Source of the DNA: SMAG-U1939 sp035763125
GTDB taxonomy: Bacteria; Chloroflexota; Ktedonobacteria; Ktedonobacterales; JADMIN01
NCBI GenBank assembly: GCA_035763125.1
Contig: DASUBU010000231.1
Span: forward strand, 1-32,045
Length of the DNA stretch: 32,045 nucleotides
Direction of reading: 5' to 3'
Below the pieces are notes generated by a model. It made no database searches. It was not told where the DNA came from and saw only the letters and a list, made by a program, of their open reading frames with translations. Shown piece by piece: positions 31,289-32,045 of the stretch (its first letter is position 1; each line of letters starts with the position of its first letter). Position numbers and translations under genes: made by a program.

Positions 31289-31358
31289 AACTCCAGCTAC
31301 CGCCGCACTCGCTCTATGCAGCGCACATCGCCACAGGCGGAAGTGAGGGGTGGGGGAC

Positions 31359-32045
31359 TTAGCGCAGGCCGTCGAGCTGATAGACGCTGAGCGGCTGCGT
31401 CTTGCCTTTGACGGCGATCGGCCCCAGCTCGTGGGCCAGCACATGCGGCGCGACCTCTAGATACGCCGCCGCGCTGAGCAGAATCTGGTTGCCGCTCGCC
31501 TGCGCCTGCAGCCGCTGCGCCGTGTTGACGGCGTCGCCGATGGCCGTGTAGTTCTGCATGCGGGCCGCCGCCCCCAGGTTGCCGACGACCGCCGGGCCGG
31601 TGTGGACGCCGATGCCATACTCGACCGCCGCCGCCTCTGGCTCGAACGTTGCGCGGCGCAGGAGCGCCTGACGCATCGCCCAGGCGGCGCGTACCGCGCG
31701 CACGGCGTGATCCTCCTGCGGCAGCGGCGCATTGAAGATTGCCATCAGTGCATCGCCCAAGAAGGCCGTGATCGTCCCCTCCTCGCGCCAGACCGCCTCG
31801 GTCAGCATGTCTAGCTCGGCGTTGAGGATGCGCATCAGCTCGCGCGGCGCGCACTGCTCGGCCAGTCGCGTGTAGCCGCGGATATCGGCGAAGAGGATGC
31901 TGACCTCGCGCGTCTCGCCGCCGAGCTGGACCGCGCTGGGATCGTCGAGCAATTGCCGCACTACCGCCGGATGGACATAGCGGCCAAAGAGCCGCTCGAT
32001 CTCGCGCGCTTGCCGCTGTGTCTGGCGCAGCTCGGTCAGGTCATC
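31359..32045 (-). CDS. Class III adenylate/guanylate cyclase, 3' part (5' end outside window)
   Basis: 228 residues visible; the frame is open through the right edge, so the N-terminus, likely a PAS or GAF sensor, is missing. The visible start (DDLTELR, then LFGRYVHPAVV) is the usual linker into a class III cyclase domain. Metal-binding D54 (FADIRGYT) and D98 (FLGDALMAIF) are present. The transition-state N and R are present in IGDAVNTAQR. The adenine-specifying Lys normally four residues before the second metal Asp is Ala (A94), while the class IIIb Thr in YTAIGD is kept. Catalysis or specificity may therefore be altered. It is convergent with the GNAT gene (70-bp gap). Confidence 0.88.
   Translation of the reverse strand, partial: DDLTELRQTQRQAREIERLFGRYVHPAVVRQLLDDPSAVQLGGETREVSILFADIRGYTRLAEQCAPRELMRILNAELDMLTEAVWREEGTITAFLGDALMAIFNAPLPQEDHAVRAVRAAWAMRQALLRRATFEPEAAAVEYGIGVHTGPAVVGNLGAAARMQNYTAIGDAVNTAQRLQAQASGNQILLSAAAYLEVAPHVLAHELGPIAVKGKTQPLSVYQLDGLR

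Noticed and set aside
1..32045. CRISPR array, insertion sequence, prophage or tRNA genes
   Set aside because: No regular spacer-repeat array, transposase motif, phage structural gene or tRNA T-loop consensus was recognised on reading both strands.

Overview
The window is GC-rich chromosomal DNA. The best guess for its source is Chloroflexota, perhaps a Ktedonobacteria/Thermogemmatispora-type lineage. The grounds are long Ala/Pro/Gln/Thr-Pro low-complexity segments, a DUF4388 protein, CUT2 sugar transport with a ROK regulator, and an actinobacterial-style inositol-lipid gene set outside an obviously actinobacterial context. This placement is inference. No rRNA, tRNA, CRISPR array, transposase or phage gene was seen.

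Bases 249-12045 hold an inositol-phospholipid/mannolipid locus. Transcribed leftward are a zinc-ribbon protein, an ArsR-type regulator, Ino1 (inositol-phosphate synthase), two LpxL/PatA-type acyltransferases, a PHP phosphoesterase, a PimA-like mannosyltransferase, a CDP-alcohol phosphatidyltransferase with an intact catalytic motif, and a NYN-domain nuclease-like protein. Diverging from these is manC, which makes GDP-mannose, the donor PimA uses. Together they could run glucose-6-P -> inositol-1-P -> phosphatidylinositol(-P) -> mannosylated, acylated PI. A DUF4388 protein follows (12344-13207).

Bases 13297-20906 hold a leftward sugar-uptake region: a ROK repressor, an XylF-like lipoprotein, a single-domain ABC ATPase, an XylH-like permease, an SDR and an oxidoreductase closely resembling scyllo-inositol dehydrogenase IolW/YvaA. 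Candidate operators and an intergenic hairpin are visible.

Bases 21272-29730 hold an orphan membrane Cache-type sensor, a two-component system (sensor kinase and OmpR-type regulator), a divergent GT20 trehalose-6-phosphate synthase-like gene, a TPR protein, a perfect 32-bp palindrome and a small exported peptide. Bases 29731-30367 are non-coding with a run of hairpins.

The right end carries a tandem-GNAT acetyltransferase and the 3' part of a class III nucleotide cyclase that lacks the usual substrate-specifying lysine. The cyclase runs off the window. All functional statements rest on reading motifs by eye; no search was run.
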